DNA of 64,000 nucleotides, taken from Gemmata massiliana (GTDB taxonomy: Bacteria > Planctomycetota > Planctomycetia > Gemmatales > Gemmataceae). Positions 34,286-43,641 of this stretch are shown here, in pieces. Where the stretch lies: assembly GCF_901538265.1 (NCBI RefSeq), contig NZ_LR593886.1:248001-312000 (forward strand), read 5' to 3'. The notes under the pieces are model-generated. The model was not told the origin of the DNA. It saw only the letters and a list, made by a program, of their open reading frames with translations, and did not search any database. The stretch's first letter is position 1. Each line of letters begins with the position of its first letter. The position numbers were made by a program, and so were the translations under genes.

Positions 34286-35704
34286 CTAGCCGGCCTGCGC
34301 GACCGCGTGGGTCGTGAGCAGGGTGGTCAGTTGCCCGCGGCACGAGCCGCACCCGGTTCCGGCCCGGGTCGCGCTACAGAGCGCGGGGAGCGTGTCGCAG
34401 CCGTCCCGGATCGCTTCGATGACGGCCGATTCGGTCACGTGGTTGCAGTTGCACACTTCGCGCTCGGCGGGTGTTGACACCGCGTTGCCGGTCGCGAGCA
34501 CGTCGAGGCGGTTGGGCGGGAGCGGTTCGTCGCGGTCGAACATCTGCACCAACGCGGGCGCGGCCTCGGTGCAGCCGACGAGCATCGCGCCCGCGAGCTT
34601 CCCGTCGCGCACCACGAGCTTGCGGTACACGCCGCGCCGCTCCTCGAACACTTGCACCACTTCGTCCGTCGGGAACTGGGCGTCCGGCATGCCGAAACTG
34701 GCCACTTCGACGCCCGCGACCTTCAGCCGCGTGTAAACTTTCGACCCGAGGTACCGGGCGCGCGGATTCGCGCCGGTGAGCACGTCGGCCAGCACCGCGC
34801 ACTGCTCCCAGATCGGCTGCACGAGGCCGTACACTTGGCCGTCGTGTTCCGCGCACTCGCCGACCGCGTAGATGCCGGGAACCTGTGTCGCGAGCAGGTC
34901 GTTCACGAGGATCGCGCGGTTCACCGGGACGCCGGACGCTTTCGCGACCTCGGTGCGCGGAACGATTCCGCACGCGAACACGACGAGGTCGGCTGGAACC
35001 ACGTCGCCGGCCCGCATCTTCACGGCCTCTACGTGCCCGTTCCCGATGATCTCGTCCGCGGTCGTGCCGGTGCGAACGAAGATGCCCATTTTCTCGATCG
35101 CGCGCCGGAGCAGGTCGCCGCCGAACTTGTCGAGCTGTGCGTTCATCAGCACCGGGTTGAGGTGCAGAACGGTGACGTGTAGCCCGAGGTCGCACAGCGA
35201 CTTGGCCGCTTCAAGGCCGAGTAACCCGCCACCCACGACGACCGCACTGCTCCCGGGCCGCGCACGGTCGCGGATCGCCACGCAGTCCTCGATCGTGCGG
35301 AACACGTGAACGCCGGCCCGCGGCCCTCCGTCGTCGCTTTTCAGCCCTTCGATTTGGGGGATCAGTGGCGAACTACCGGTTGCGAACACGCACACGTCGT
35401 AGGGGTGCGTGTCGCCCGCGCTCGTGGTGAGCCGCCGGGCCACGGGATCGACCTTCGTAACCCGCACGCCGGACTGGAACGCCACCCCGCGGGCGGCGAA
35501 CCAGTCGTTGGATTTCAGTTCGATCTCGTTCGGAGAGCCGCCGGTGAGCACGCGCCCGAGCAGGATGCGGTTGTACGGCCCCCGCGCTTCTTCGCCGTAC
35601 ACCGTGATCTCGAAGACCCCGGTGGCGTTCCGGCGCACGAGTTCGTCGAGCAACCGGCTGGCCGCCATGCCGTTGCCGATGATCGCGAGGCGCTTCTGCG
35701 TCAT
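34286..35704 (-). CDS. NirB-like FAD/NAD(P)H oxidoreductase with BFD [2Fe-2S] domain, electron donor to nitrate reductase
   Basis: A 472-residue flavoprotein resembling NasC/NasB small subunits and the N-terminal half of NirB. An FAD Rossmann motif IIGNGMAASRLLDEL is at residues 7-21. The NAD site is VVVGGGLLGLEAAKSL near 145 and the second FAD motif GIYAVGECAEHDG. The C-terminal BFD-like domain carries CNCN and GTGCGSC cysteine pairs for a [2Fe-2S] cluster. It probably passes electrons from NAD(P)H to the adjacent nitrate reductase. Its ATG overlaps the nitrate reductase stop (ATGA), indicating coupled translation. The longer upstream open frame is a shadow of that gene. Confidence 0.88.
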   Translation of the reverse strand: MTQKRLAIIGNGMAASRLLDELVRRNATGVFEITVYGEEARGPYNRILLGRVLTGGSPNEIELKSNDWFAARGVAFQSGVRVTKVDPVARRLTTSAGDTHPYDVCVFATGSSPLIPQIEGLKSDDGGPRAGVHVFRTIEDCVAIRDRARPGSSAVVVGGGLLGLEAAKSLCDLGLHVTVLHLNPVLMNAQLDKFGGDLLRRAIEKMGIFVRTGTTADEIIGNGHVEAVKMRAGDVVPADLVVFACGIVPRTEVAKASGVPVNRAILVNDLLATQVPGIYAVGECAEHDGQVYGLVQPIWEQCAVLADVLTGANPRARYLGSKVYTRLKVAGVEVASFGMPDAQFPTDEVVQVFEERRGVYRKLVVRDGKLAGAMLVGCTEAAPALVQMFDRDEPLPPNRLDVLATGNAVSTPAEREVCNCNHVTESAVIEAIRDGCDTLPALCSATRAGTGCGSCRGQLTTLLTTHAVAQAG

Positions 35705-37824
35705 GTCTTCACCTTCGCGATACGAACCGCCGCGAGCTTGAATTCGGGCATCCTGCTGACCGGATCGAGGGCCGCGCTCGTGAGCAAGTTCGCCGCGGAC
35801 CGCCCGCCCCAGTGGAACGGCGCGAACAGCGTGTCCGGGCGGATGTCCGGGGTCACCTCGGCCACGAACTCCACCTTCGCGCGCCGGCTCTCGATCGTGA
35901 CGCGGCTCCCGGTGACCACGCGGTGGCGCCGGGCGAGGCGCGGGTGTATCTCCAGGCGCGGAACCGGTTGCGCGTTCACGAGTCGGCCCACGGTGCGGGT
36001 TTGGGCGCCGGAGTTGTAGTGCTCCTTGTAGCGCCCCGTGGTGAAGAGCAGCGGGAACTCCGCGTCCGGTTCTTCGCCCGCGGCACGGTGCTCGACGGCG
36101 AAGAACTTCGCGCGCCCGTCCGCGTGGGCGAATCGTTCTGTGAACATGCGCGGCGACCCGGTGTGCTCCTCCGACGGGCACGGCCAGAACACGCCGTCCT
36201 GGTGTTCGATTTTCGCGTAAGTGATGCCCGAGTAATCGGCCGGCGCGCCGGCGGTGGCGCGCCGCAATTCGTTGAAGGCGCTCTCCGCGGTGCGGAACGC
36301 GAACTTCTCGCCGCAGCCGAGGCGCGTGGCGAGTTCGTGGAACACTTCGAGGTCGCTGCGCGGACCGGTCGGCGGGCGCGCCACGATGCGCCTGCGGATC
36401 ACGCGCCCCTCCAGGTTGGTCATCGTGCCGTCTTCTTCCGCCCACTGGAACACGGGAAGGAAGACGTGTGCGTGTGCGGAGGTCTCGTTGTGGAACGCAT
36501 CACACACGACGAGCAGGTCGAGCGCCTTCAGCTTCGGTTCGAGTCGCGACAGGTGCGGCGCGGCGACCGCGACGTTCGACCCCATGACGAACAAGCTGCG
36601 AATGCCCCCCGGCCCGAGTGAATCGAGCAACTCGCATGCACTTTTCCCTTTGCGCGGAAGGGCGGAAGGATCGACGCCCCACACTTGAGCGACGGCTGCG
36701 CGGTGCGCGTCCACTTCGATGAGGCGATAACCGGGGAGCTGGTCCGCCTTCTGACCGTGCTCGCGCCCGCCCTGTCCGTTGCCCTGGCCGGTCAGTGTGC
36801 CGTAGCCGCTGTTCGGTTTGCCCACTTTGCCCAGCGCGAGCATCAGGTTGATCCAGGCGTGAACGCTGTCCACGCCCTTGCTGTGCTGTTCCGTTCCGCG
36901 CCCGGTGAGCACCATCGAACTGTGAGCGGTCGCCAGCCAGCGTACCGCTTGCCTCAATTGCGCTTCCGGGATTCCCGTGAGGCGCTCGACGCGCGCTGGG
37001 TGGTACTGCAACGCGATCGCTCGGACTGCGTCGAAGCCGGTTGTGCGGCCCGTGATATATTGCTCGTCGGTCAGGCGCTCTTCGATGGCGACGTAGAGGA
37101 GGCCGTTCGCCAGTGCGAGGTCGGTTCCCGGTGTCACCTGAAGAAACAGGTTCGCGACGCGGGCGGTCGAGGACCGGCGCGGGTCCGCCACAATGAGGCG
37201 CCCGCCCGCGGCCTTCTGGCGGTCGAACCACTGCATCATCGGCGGGAGCGTGTCGGCCGTGTTCGCGCCGACGAGCATCACCCCCTCCGCGTGCTCCCCG
37301 TCCGCGGCCGGGGACGGCAGCCCCCGGTCGAGCCCGAACGCGCGGGTCTGGGCCGCCCCCGCGCTCGACATGCAGAACCGGCCGTTGTAATCGATGTTCG
37401 CCGTGCTCAGCGCGACGCGGGCGAACTTCCCTAACAGGTACGCTTTCTCGTTCGTCAGTGCGCCGGACCCGAACACGCCGTTGACATCGGCTCCGTATTG
37501 GTCGCGGAGCGCGATCATCTTCGAGGCGACGAAATCGAGTGCCTCGCCCCACGTCGCGTCGCGCCACGAACCCTGCTCGTCGCGGAGCTGCGGGGTCGTA
37601 ACTCGCTGCGGGTGCTGGAGGAGCGCCGCCGAACTCCAGCCCTTGATGCAGAGCTGTCCGTTGTTCACGGGGAAGTGCGGATCGCCGCTCACCCGCGGCA
37701 TGTCGCCGCCGAGGTCTTCGCCCATCAGGATGCCGCACTGGAACGCGCAATACGGGCAGTGCGTGCGCACCCCGAGGGCTTGTTCCGGGAGCGTGCTCAG
37801 GGGAATCGGCGGGATCGCACTCAC
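35701..37824 (-). CDS. Assimilatory nitrate reductase catalytic subunit (molybdopterin, [4Fe-4S])
   Basis: A 707-residue molybdopterin oxidoreductase. The N-terminal cluster motif is THCPYCAFQCGILM at residues 21-34, completed by LCIKGWSS about 25 residues later. The bis-MGD core has GSGALTNEKAYLLGKFAR, then NSGYGTLTGQGNGQGGREHG, and the C-terminal cofactor domain ends RRHRVVTGSRVTIESR. It reduces nitrate to nitrite in the cytoplasm. It begins with GTG overlapping the nirD stop (GTGA) and its stop overlaps the following flavoprotein start (ATGA). This length fits NasA/NarB-type enzymes without an extra C-terminal BFD domain, here supplied by the next gene. Confidence 0.95.
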   Translation of the reverse strand: MSAIPPIPLSTLPEQALGVRTHCPYCAFQCGILMGEDLGGDMPRVSGDPHFPVNNGQLCIKGWSSAALLQHPQRVTTPQLRDEQGSWRDATWGEALDFVASKMIALRDQYGADVNGVFGSGALTNEKAYLLGKFARVALSTANIDYNGRFCMSSAGAAQTRAFGLDRGLPSPAADGEHAEGVMLVGANTADTLPPMMQWFDRQKAAGGRLIVADPRRSSTARVANLFLQVTPGTDLALANGLLYVAIEERLTDEQYITGRTTGFDAVRAIALQYHPARVERLTGIPEAQLRQAVRWLATAHSSMVLTGRGTEQHSKGVDSVHAWINLMLALGKVGKPNSGYGTLTGQGNGQGGREHGQKADQLPGYRLIEVDAHRAAVAQVWGVDPSALPRKGKSACELLDSLGPGGIRSLFVMGSNVAVAAPHLSRLEPKLKALDLLVVCDAFHNETSAHAHVFLPVFQWAEEDGTMTNLEGRVIRRRIVARPPTGPRSDLEVFHELATRLGCGEKFAFRTAESAFNELRRATAGAPADYSGITYAKIEHQDGVFWPCPSEEHTGSPRMFTERFAHADGRAKFFAVEHRAAGEEPDAEFPLLFTTGRYKEHYNSGAQTRTVGRLVNAQPVPRLEIHPRLARRHRVVTGSRVTIESRRAKVEFVAEVTPDIRPDTLFAPFHWGGRSAANLLTSAALDPVSRMPEFKLAAVRIAKVKT

Positions 37825-38147
37825 GACAGCGGCACCGTTACGAACACCGTGCCGTCACGCACTTCGGTCGCATAAGCCTGAATCCCACACACGTTCTCCT
37901 GGTCGCACGCGCCCGAGGTGCCGTCGAAGCGGAAGGCGTGCAGCGGACACACGACTTGCTCGCCGATCAGCATCCCGTCCGCGAGCGGGCCGTTCTTGTG
38001 CGGGCACTTGCCGTCCACCGCGAACACCTGGCCCTCGCGCCCGCGGAACACCGCGATCGGGCGCCCGCCGACCTCGAACGCGCGCCCGAGTCCGGTCGGG
38101 AGGTCGTTGAGCGTGCAGAGCTGGACTCGCGTAACTGTGGCTGTCAT
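37821..38147 (-). CDS. nirD: Nitrite reductase small subunit (NirD-type Rieske protein)
   Basis: A 108-residue Rieske-fold protein. Unlike many NirD proteins it keeps a complete [2Fe-2S] ligand set: CPHKNGPL and CPLHAFRF give Cys-x-His and Cys-x2-His. It is the small partner of NirB in NADH-dependent nitrite reduction to ammonia. ATG 38147 starts the typical strand TRVQLCTLNDL; upstream in-frame codons are intergenic. It lies between nirB and the nitrate reductase gene and overlaps the latter by 4 nt, which supports the NirD role over a general Rieske ferredoxin. Confidence 0.88.
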   Translation of the reverse strand: MTATVTRVQLCTLNDLPTGLGRAFEVGGRPIAVFRGREGQVFAVDGKCPHKNGPLADGMLIGEQVVCPLHAFRFDGTSGACDQENVCGIQAYATEVRDGTVFVTVPLS

Positions 38148-38297
38148 GAAACGGCTCTCCGCGTCGGTGTGGTTCACTCGCTCCGCGAGCGGGTTTCGGG
38201 GCGTTCTTGGTGGGTCGCGTGACCCTCGGGCCGTACCGGGTCCGGGCACCGCTCGACGTGCGAGCGGGCCACACTACAGGCGAGATCAATCAGAGAG

Positions 38298-40733
38298 TTA
38301 CAGCACCGGGAGCGGTACCCGCTTCGTGTCCTCGAACTGGCCGGCGTACACGGGCTTGTCCCGCTCCAGCCACGGATCGACGTAGGCGGCGATGGTCTTC
38401 TCCACTTCCACGTCGAGTTGGGCGCAGATCCCGAGCGAGTCGTTCACGATGATTTCGCGCACCTTCTCGATGCCGAGCCGCGGAACGAAGTCGTATGTGC
38501 GTTCGAGCCACTTCGCGTTGTCGCGGTAGTAGATGAGGAACCGACCGATCACGCGGAGCGCGTCTTCCTTAGTGGTCACGCGGCACAGCACTTCGGTCTT
38601 GCGGACGTGGGCACCGGCCGCGCCGCCGACGCTCACTTCCCACTCGCCGCCCTCGGTGGCGATCACGCCGACGTCCTTGACGGTCGATTCGGCACAGTTC
38701 CGCGGGCACCCGCTCACCGCGAGCTTCACCTTCGCCGGGAACTCGAACCCCTGGAACCGCTTCTCCAGATCGATCCCGAGGCCGGTGCTGTCGTTCGTCC
38801 CGTACCGGCAGAACTCGCTGCCGACACAGGTCTTCACAGTGCGGAGCGCCTTCGTGTAGGCGTGACCGCTGGGCATCCCGAGGTCGGCCCACATACCGGG
38901 CAGGTCTTCTTTCTTGACGCCGAGCAGGTCGATGCGCTGACCGCCCGTGAACTTCACCATCGGTACCGCGTACTTCTTCGCGACGTGCCCGATCTTGATG
39001 AGGTCTTCGGCCGTCGTGATGCCGCCGTAGATGCGCGGGATCACCGAGAATGTGCCGTCCTTCTGGATGTTCGCGTGAACGCGGTCGTTGATGAACCGGC
39101 TGTCGCGCTCGTCGATGTACTCCGTCCCCCAAATGCCCTTGAGCATCGACGCCAGCCCGTTGCGGCTCTTTTCGTCGTCGCCGGTGCCGAGTTCGCGGAG
39201 CACCGCGGACACGCTCTTCAGCCCGCGCGCCTTCACTTCCGCGACGAGCGACGGCTTGTCGAGCGGAACGGCCGCGACGAACCACGACTCGCTCGGGTCG
39301 GCCTTCACGCCGCCCGCGACCGCTTCGATCAGCCCCTTCACGAGCGTCTTGCACGAGCCGCACCCGGTCCCGGCTCGCGTCGCTTTGCCGACCGCGGGCA
39401 CGGTACACTTGCCCGCTTTGATCGCCGAGACGATGGTGCCCTTGCACACGCCGTTGCAATCGCAGATCTGGTGGGAATCGGGCAGATCCGCGAGCGAAAC
39501 TTCTTTCTTTGCCGAACCCGCGGTGAAGAAGAGCTCGAGCCGGCGGTCGGGCACCGGGCCGGCCGCGTGGAACAGGCGCATCAGGTCGTCGGCGGGCGCC
39601 AGATCCCCTAGAAGGCACGCGGCACTCACCTTCCCATCGCGGACGATGGCCTTCCAGTACACTTGCCGTGCCGGTTCACTGAACTGCACCACTTCGTCGG
39701 TCGGCTGGAGGTCGTTGATGCGCCCCATGCTCGCGAGTTCGACGCCCATCACCTTGAGCTTGGTCGCGATCTTCGAGCCGGTGTAGGTAGCGGCCGGATC
39801 GGTGCCGGTGAGCACCTTCGCGAGCACCTTCGTCTGTTCCCATAGCGGGGCGACGAGGCCGTAGATCATCCCGTTGTGCTGAACGCACTCGCCCACACCG
39901 AACACCGCCGGGTCGTTCGTGCGGAGTTGGTCGTCGACGACGATCGCTTTGTCGCAGGTGACGCCGCATTCGCGTGCGAGTTCCGAGTTCGGCCGGATAC
40001 CGGCGGAGATCACCACCATGTCGGCCGGGATCTCGCTCCCGTCCGCGAACTTCACGCCGGTCACGTTCATGTGGCCGAGCAGTTCTTTCGTGACCGTTCC
40101 GGTACGCGACTTGATCCCGAGGTTCGCGATGGTCTGGCCGAGCACTTTCCCGCCGGCTTCGTCGAGCTGCACGCTCATCAGCCACGGGCTCATTTCGACG
40201 ACCGTGACCTCGACGTTGTGGGTCATCAGCCCCTTGGCGGCTTCTAGCCCGAGCAACCCACCGCCAATCACGACCGCGGTCTTGCGCCCCTTCGCGTACT
40301 CGGCGATGTTGCGGCAATCGTCGAGGGTGCGGAACGCGAACACCCCGTGGAGCGGCGTGCCCGGGATCGGCGGGATGAACGGCTTGCTGCCCGTCGCGAA
40401 CACGAGGTAGTCGTACTCGACCGAGAAGTCGTCCGCGAAGACTTGTTTCGCCTCGCGATCGATCTTCGTCACGCGCTTCCCGGCGTGCAGGGTGATACCG
40501 TTCTCCTCGTACCACGCGAGCGGGTTGAGGAAGATCTCCTTCGCGTCTTGCGTGCCGTTGAGCACGTTCGACAGGAGGATGCGGTTGTAGTTGCCGTATG
40601 GCTCGTCGCCGAACACGGTGATGTCGAAGCGCGTCGGGTCGCACGCGAGCACGTCTTCGAGGAGCCGTGCCCCGGCCATCCCGTTCCCGATCACGACTAG
40701 CTTCGGTTTTTGCGGGTGGAGTGCGCGAATCAT
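38298..40733 (-). CDS. nirB: Nitrite reductase [NAD(P)H] large subunit
   Basis: An 811-residue assimilatory nitrite reductase. FAD/NAD domains open with LVVIGNGMAGARLLEDVL and contain VVIGGGLLGLEAAKGLM. A BFD [2Fe-2S] domain (CDCNGVCKG, then RAGTGCGSCK) lies at about 415-470. The C-terminal sulfite/nitrite reductase half has the siroheme-[4Fe-4S] cysteines in TCVGSEFCRYG and VSGCPRNCAES. It reduces nitrite to ammonium in the cytoplasm with six electrons from NAD(P)H. Siroheme comes from the SUMT encoded just upstream on the same strand. Length and motifs are complete. Confidence 0.96.
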   Translation of the reverse strand: MIRALHPQKPKLVVIGNGMAGARLLEDVLACDPTRFDITVFGDEPYGNYNRILLSNVLNGTQDAKEIFLNPLAWYEENGITLHAGKRVTKIDREAKQVFADDFSVEYDYLVFATGSKPFIPPIPGTPLHGVFAFRTLDDCRNIAEYAKGRKTAVVIGGGLLGLEAAKGLMTHNVEVTVVEMSPWLMSVQLDEAGGKVLGQTIANLGIKSRTGTVTKELLGHMNVTGVKFADGSEIPADMVVISAGIRPNSELARECGVTCDKAIVVDDQLRTNDPAVFGVGECVQHNGMIYGLVAPLWEQTKVLAKVLTGTDPAATYTGSKIATKLKVMGVELASMGRINDLQPTDEVVQFSEPARQVYWKAIVRDGKVSAACLLGDLAPADDLMRLFHAAGPVPDRRLELFFTAGSAKKEVSLADLPDSHQICDCNGVCKGTIVSAIKAGKCTVPAVGKATRAGTGCGSCKTLVKGLIEAVAGGVKADPSESWFVAAVPLDKPSLVAEVKARGLKSVSAVLRELGTGDDEKSRNGLASMLKGIWGTEYIDERDSRFINDRVHANIQKDGTFSVIPRIYGGITTAEDLIKIGHVAKKYAVPMVKFTGGQRIDLLGVKKEDLPGMWADLGMPSGHAYTKALRTVKTCVGSEFCRYGTNDSTGLGIDLEKRFQGFEFPAKVKLAVSGCPRNCAESTVKDVGVIATEGGEWEVSVGGAAGAHVRKTEVLCRVTTKEDALRVIGRFLIYYRDNAKWLERTYDFVPRLGIEKVREIIVNDSLGICAQLDVEVEKTIAAYVDPWLERDKPVYAGQFEDTKRVPLPVL

Positions 40734-40805
40734 CGGAGCTCCTTCTTGGCGAGCGGCCGGTGCGAGCCAGCCGGTGAGCGATCGGTTCCTGGTGAGGGCC
40801 AGTAA

Positions 40806-41714
40806 TCAGTTGGTCGGTCGGGTTAGTTCTGTGGCGCTCGCGTTCGTCGATACGAGGCCGAGCAGCTTCTCGCGGAACCGGACGACTTCACCGACGACGA
40901 AGATCGCCGGCCCGCGAATCGTCGCGGATTCGGCCAACCCGCCGATGTCGCTCAGGTCGCCCACGAGCACGCGCTGTGCAGGGAGCGTGCCGGACTCGAT
41001 CACCGCCGCCGGCGTGCTTGATGCCAATCCGCTGTCACTCAGCTTTGCGGCGATCTTCGCAACGTGGCGGACGCCCATGTAGAACGCCACACCTGGCATT
41101 CGAGCGAGGGCGTCCCAATCGAGGGTGCATTCGGGCGAGTCGGGGTCGTGGTGCCCAGTAACGAGAGCAACAGCTTGGCCGGCGGCGCGGTGCGTGATCG
41201 GGATGCCCGCCGCGGCACACGCGCCCGCGGCCGAAGTCACGCCTGGCACGATCTCGAACGGGATACCGGCTTCCGCGAGCACTTCGGCTTCTTCGCCGCC
41301 GCGCCCGAACACACACGGGTCGCCGCACTTCAACCGGCACACCGATTTGCCCTCACGGGCGAGTCGCACGAGTGCGTCGTTGATCGTTTCTTGTTTGGTG
41401 GAGCCGGTGCAGTACCCGCGCTTCCCGACGGAAACGAGTTCCGCGTTCGGCCCAACTTCTGCGAGCAGCTCGGGGGAGACGAGCGCATCGTGAAGCACGA
41501 CATCGGCTGACTGCAGGACGCGCAGCCCGCGAACGGTGATGAGGTCTGGGGCGCCGGGACCGGCCCCGACCAAGTACACCACTCCTGCTGACGCGAACCG
41601 GCCCACGGCGTCCTCCGGGCAATACGCTCCCCGGCGCGGGCCGGGAAGAGACGGCCCACGCGCGGGGGTAGTTTTGAGTGATCCATTCGTAGCTGTGTCA
41701 TTCGGAGATTGCAT
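40806..41714 (-). CDS. cobA: Uroporphyrinogen-III C-methyltransferase (SUMT)
   Basis: A 302-residue tetrapyrrole methylase. Motifs are VYLVGAGPGAPDLITVRG, then CRLKCGDPCVFGRGGEEAEV, VPGVTSAAGACAAAGIPITHR and the C-terminal AIFVVGEVV. It adds two methyl groups from S-adenosylmethionine to uroporphyrinogen III, giving precorrin-2, the branch point to siroheme. It lacks the CysG dehydrogenase/ferrochelatase part, which must be encoded elsewhere. Placement at the head of the nitrate cluster fits supply of siroheme for NirB. I chose ATG 41714; a TTG ten codons upstream is the alternative. Residues 1-45 precede the conserved domain and are poorly conserved, so a later start is also possible. Confidence 0.9.
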   Translation of the reverse strand: MQSPNDTATNGSLKTTPARGPSLPGPRRGAYCPEDAVGRFASAGVVYLVGAGPGAPDLITVRGLRVLQSADVVLHDALVSPELLAEVGPNAELVSVGKRGYCTGSTKQETINDALVRLAREGKSVCRLKCGDPCVFGRGGEEAEVLAEAGIPFEIVPGVTSAAGACAAAGIPITHRAAGQAVALVTGHHDPDSPECTLDWDALARMPGVAFYMGVRHVAKIAAKLSDSGLASSTPAAVIESGTLPAQRVLVGDLSDIGGLAESATIRGPAIFVVGEVVRFREKLLGLVSTNASATELTRPTN

Positions 41715-41744
41715 TTGGTGTGCCAGAGTGGTGGAGTGCCACAA

Positions 41745-41918
41745 ACATGTGGGTTAAATACGTGGTAAACCACGCCGATTTCTCGTGTAAAATTCAGTGG
41801 ATTTACCGTTAAAGCGCTATTCTCCCCACGCGCATGTGACGCCCGCAGTTCGTGCAACTCTGGTGCAGCAGTGCCTCTCCCGAGCGCACGATGTGGGCAG
41901 TAAGGATATGGGGATCGC
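41745..41918. promoter_or_regulatory. Divergent control region between nitrate cluster and two-component genes
   Basis: This AT-richer spacer separates the minus-strand nitrate cluster from the plus-strand sensor kinase gene. It contains the inverted repeat CGTGGT-AA-ACCACG at 41761-41774 and nearby half-sites (GTGGATTTAC at about 41802, and GTGGTGGAGTGCCAC within the upstream end of the SUMT transcript). These could bind the FixJ-like regulator encoded next door. No experimental site is known, and no clear -35/-10 pair is assigned. Confidence 0.45.
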
Positions 41919-41921
41919 GTG

Positions 41922-42965
41922 ATGGGTCGGGCATTCAGAATGCAACCGGTAACTCTCGCTGTCGTGCTGGTCGCGACCGTGTTCGTAATTGATTTGTGCC
42001 TCCCGCTCGGTGTGGCGAGTGCGGTGCCGTACACGTTCGCGGTACTTCTCGCGCTCCGCGCGAAATCCGGTTGGGTCGGGCCGACCGTGGCTGTACTGTG
42101 TGGCGTGCTGACGTTCGTGAAAATGGGGATCGTGCCCGAACGCGGGAACACCGAGATGTGGAAGGTGATCGCGAACCGGTGCCTCGCACTGTTCGCGATC
42201 GGCATGACCACACTGCTCGGGTTGCTCCGGCGCCGGGCCGAGGCCCAAGTTCGGCAGCACGAATCAGACCTCGCCCGGATGAGCCGACTGGCCGTCGCGG
42301 GTGAACTCGCCACGGTTCTCGCGCACGAACTGAATCAGCCGCTCGCCGCAGTGTGCCTCCAGGCGGACATGGCCGCGCTCCTGGCGACCGAATCGACTTC
42401 TGCCGGATTGAGGGCCGCACTGGGCGAGGTCGCGGAGCAGTCGCACCGGGCCGCCGAGATCGTGCGATCGATCCGCCGAACTGTTCGGCGGACAGATACT
42501 GAGCGCGGGCCGGTAGACTTAAATGAGGCCGTTCGCGTTGTGGCCCGGCTCCTCGAATGGCGGGCGCGGCGAACCGGGGTGAGCGTGGAGCTGAATTTGG
42601 CGCCCGAGCCGCTCCCTCCGACGTATGGCGACCGCGTACAACTCGAACAGGTGCTTTTTAACCTGCTCCAGAACGCGATCGAAGCGGTGGAAACTGTTCA
42701 CGGACCGCGAGTTATTGTCATGGAGACGGCACCGGTTGGCGTCTGGCTCACCGCACACGTGCGCGATTCGGGGCCGGGATTGGCCGACCCCGAGCGCGTG
42801 TTCGAGCAGTTCTACACCACCAAGCCCGAGGGCATGGGGCTCGGGTTGGCGATCAGCCGGTCGATTGTGACCGCCCACGGCGGGGTGCTCACGGCCGTCG
42901 CGCGGCCCGAGGGCGGAGCGGAGTTCACCTGCATACTACCGATCTACCGGGAGGAAAAGGGGTGA
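41922..42965 (+). CDS. FixL-like sensor histidine kinase
   Basis: A 347-residue membrane histidine kinase. Three to four hydrophobic segments span residues 10-100 with a short loop and no PAS domain. The phospho-accepting histidine is His135 in ATVLAHELNQPLAAV, the FixL/ThcS-type H-box. The ATPase domain has NLLQNAIEAVE, DSGPGLAD and FYTTKPEGMGLGLAISRS. It should phosphorylate the FixJ-like regulator whose GTG start overlaps its stop by 4 nt. A GTG one codon upstream is a possible alternative start. The divergent position beside the nitrate cluster suggests it senses a nitrogen or redox signal; that is inference. Confidence 0.9.
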   Translation: MGRAFRMQPVTLAVVLVATVFVIDLCLPLGVASAVPYTFAVLLALRAKSGWVGPTVAVLCGVLTFVKMGIVPERGNTEMWKVIANRCLALFAIGMTTLLGLLRRRAEAQVRQHESDLARMSRLAVAGELATVLAHELNQPLAAVCLQADMAALLATESTSAGLRAALGEVAEQSHRAAEIVRSIRRTVRRTDTERGPVDLNEAVRVVARLLEWRARRTGVSVELNLAPEPLPPTYGDRVQLEQVLFNLLQNAIEAVETVHGPRVIVMETAPVGVWLTAHVRDSGPGLADPERVFEQFYTTKPEGMGLGLAISRSIVTAHGGVLTAVARPEGGAEFTCILPIYREEKG

Positions 42966-43570
42966 GCACGGAACCAACGATTTTCGTGGTCGACGACGAT
43001 GAGGCGGTCGGGCGCGCACTGGCGAGCGCCGGGATGTTGCTAGGCCACCCCGTGCGGGCGTTCACATCGGCTGCCGCGTTCCTCGCGGAATACGACCGCG
43101 ATCAGCCCGGGTGCCTGGTGCTCGATATCCGGATGCCGGGGATGACGGGACTGGAGCTCCAGCGCGTGCTCGCCGATTCGGGCGCAACGATTCCCGTGGT
43201 CATGATTAGCGGGCACGCGGACGTGCGGATCGCGGTCGAGGCGATGACGCTCGGTGCGGTCACACTATTGGAGAAACCGTTCCGGTTGGACGAACTGCTC
43301 ACCCACGTTCGGCGCGCGCTGGAGAAGGACCGCACCGATCGTGCTGCACGCCAACAATCGGCGGACGTGGACGCTCGGCTCGCGGTGCTGACCGCCAAGG
43401 AGCGCGAGGTGCTGGAGATGATCGCGGCCGGGAAATCGAACCGAGAAATGGCCGACACGCTCGGTCTCAGCGTCCGGGCCGTGGAGGACCGGCGGTCGCG
43501 CCTCATGAAGAAGGTGAACGCGAGCTCCGTCGCGGAACTGGTGAAGTTGCTCGCCGGGCGGAGTTCGTAG
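42962..43570 (+). CDS. FixJ-family response regulator
   Basis: A 202-residue regulator. The receiver domain (about 5-120) has the acidic pair DDD at 11-13, phospho-acceptor Asp55 in LVLDIRMPGMTG, the Ser/Thr site VMISGHADV and Lys in LEKPFR. The C-terminal LuxR-type helix-turn-helix reads LTAKEREVLEMIAAGKSNREMA followed by SVRAVEDRRSRLMKK (shown as parts of one motif). It starts at GTG 42962 within the kinase stop (GTGA). It probably activates or represses the divergent nitrate genes when phosphorylated by the adjacent kinase. The recognition helix VRAVEDRRSRL is typical for FixJ-like proteins. Confidence 0.93.
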   Translation: MSTEPTIFVVDDDEAVGRALASAGMLLGHPVRAFTSAAAFLAEYDRDQPGCLVLDIRMPGMTGLELQRVLADSGATIPVVMISGHADVRIAVEAMTLGAVTLLEKPFRLDELLTHVRRALEKDRTDRAARQQSADVDARLAVLTAKEREVLEMIAAGKSNREMADTLGLSVRAVEDRRSRLMKKVNASSVAELVKLLAGRSS

Positions 43571-43641
43571 GGGCCGCGAGCCTTTTCGCTGGTCGCGTGT
43601 CCGTGCTTGTATGTTCGGCACCGACAACGCGGAGGTGGCCC

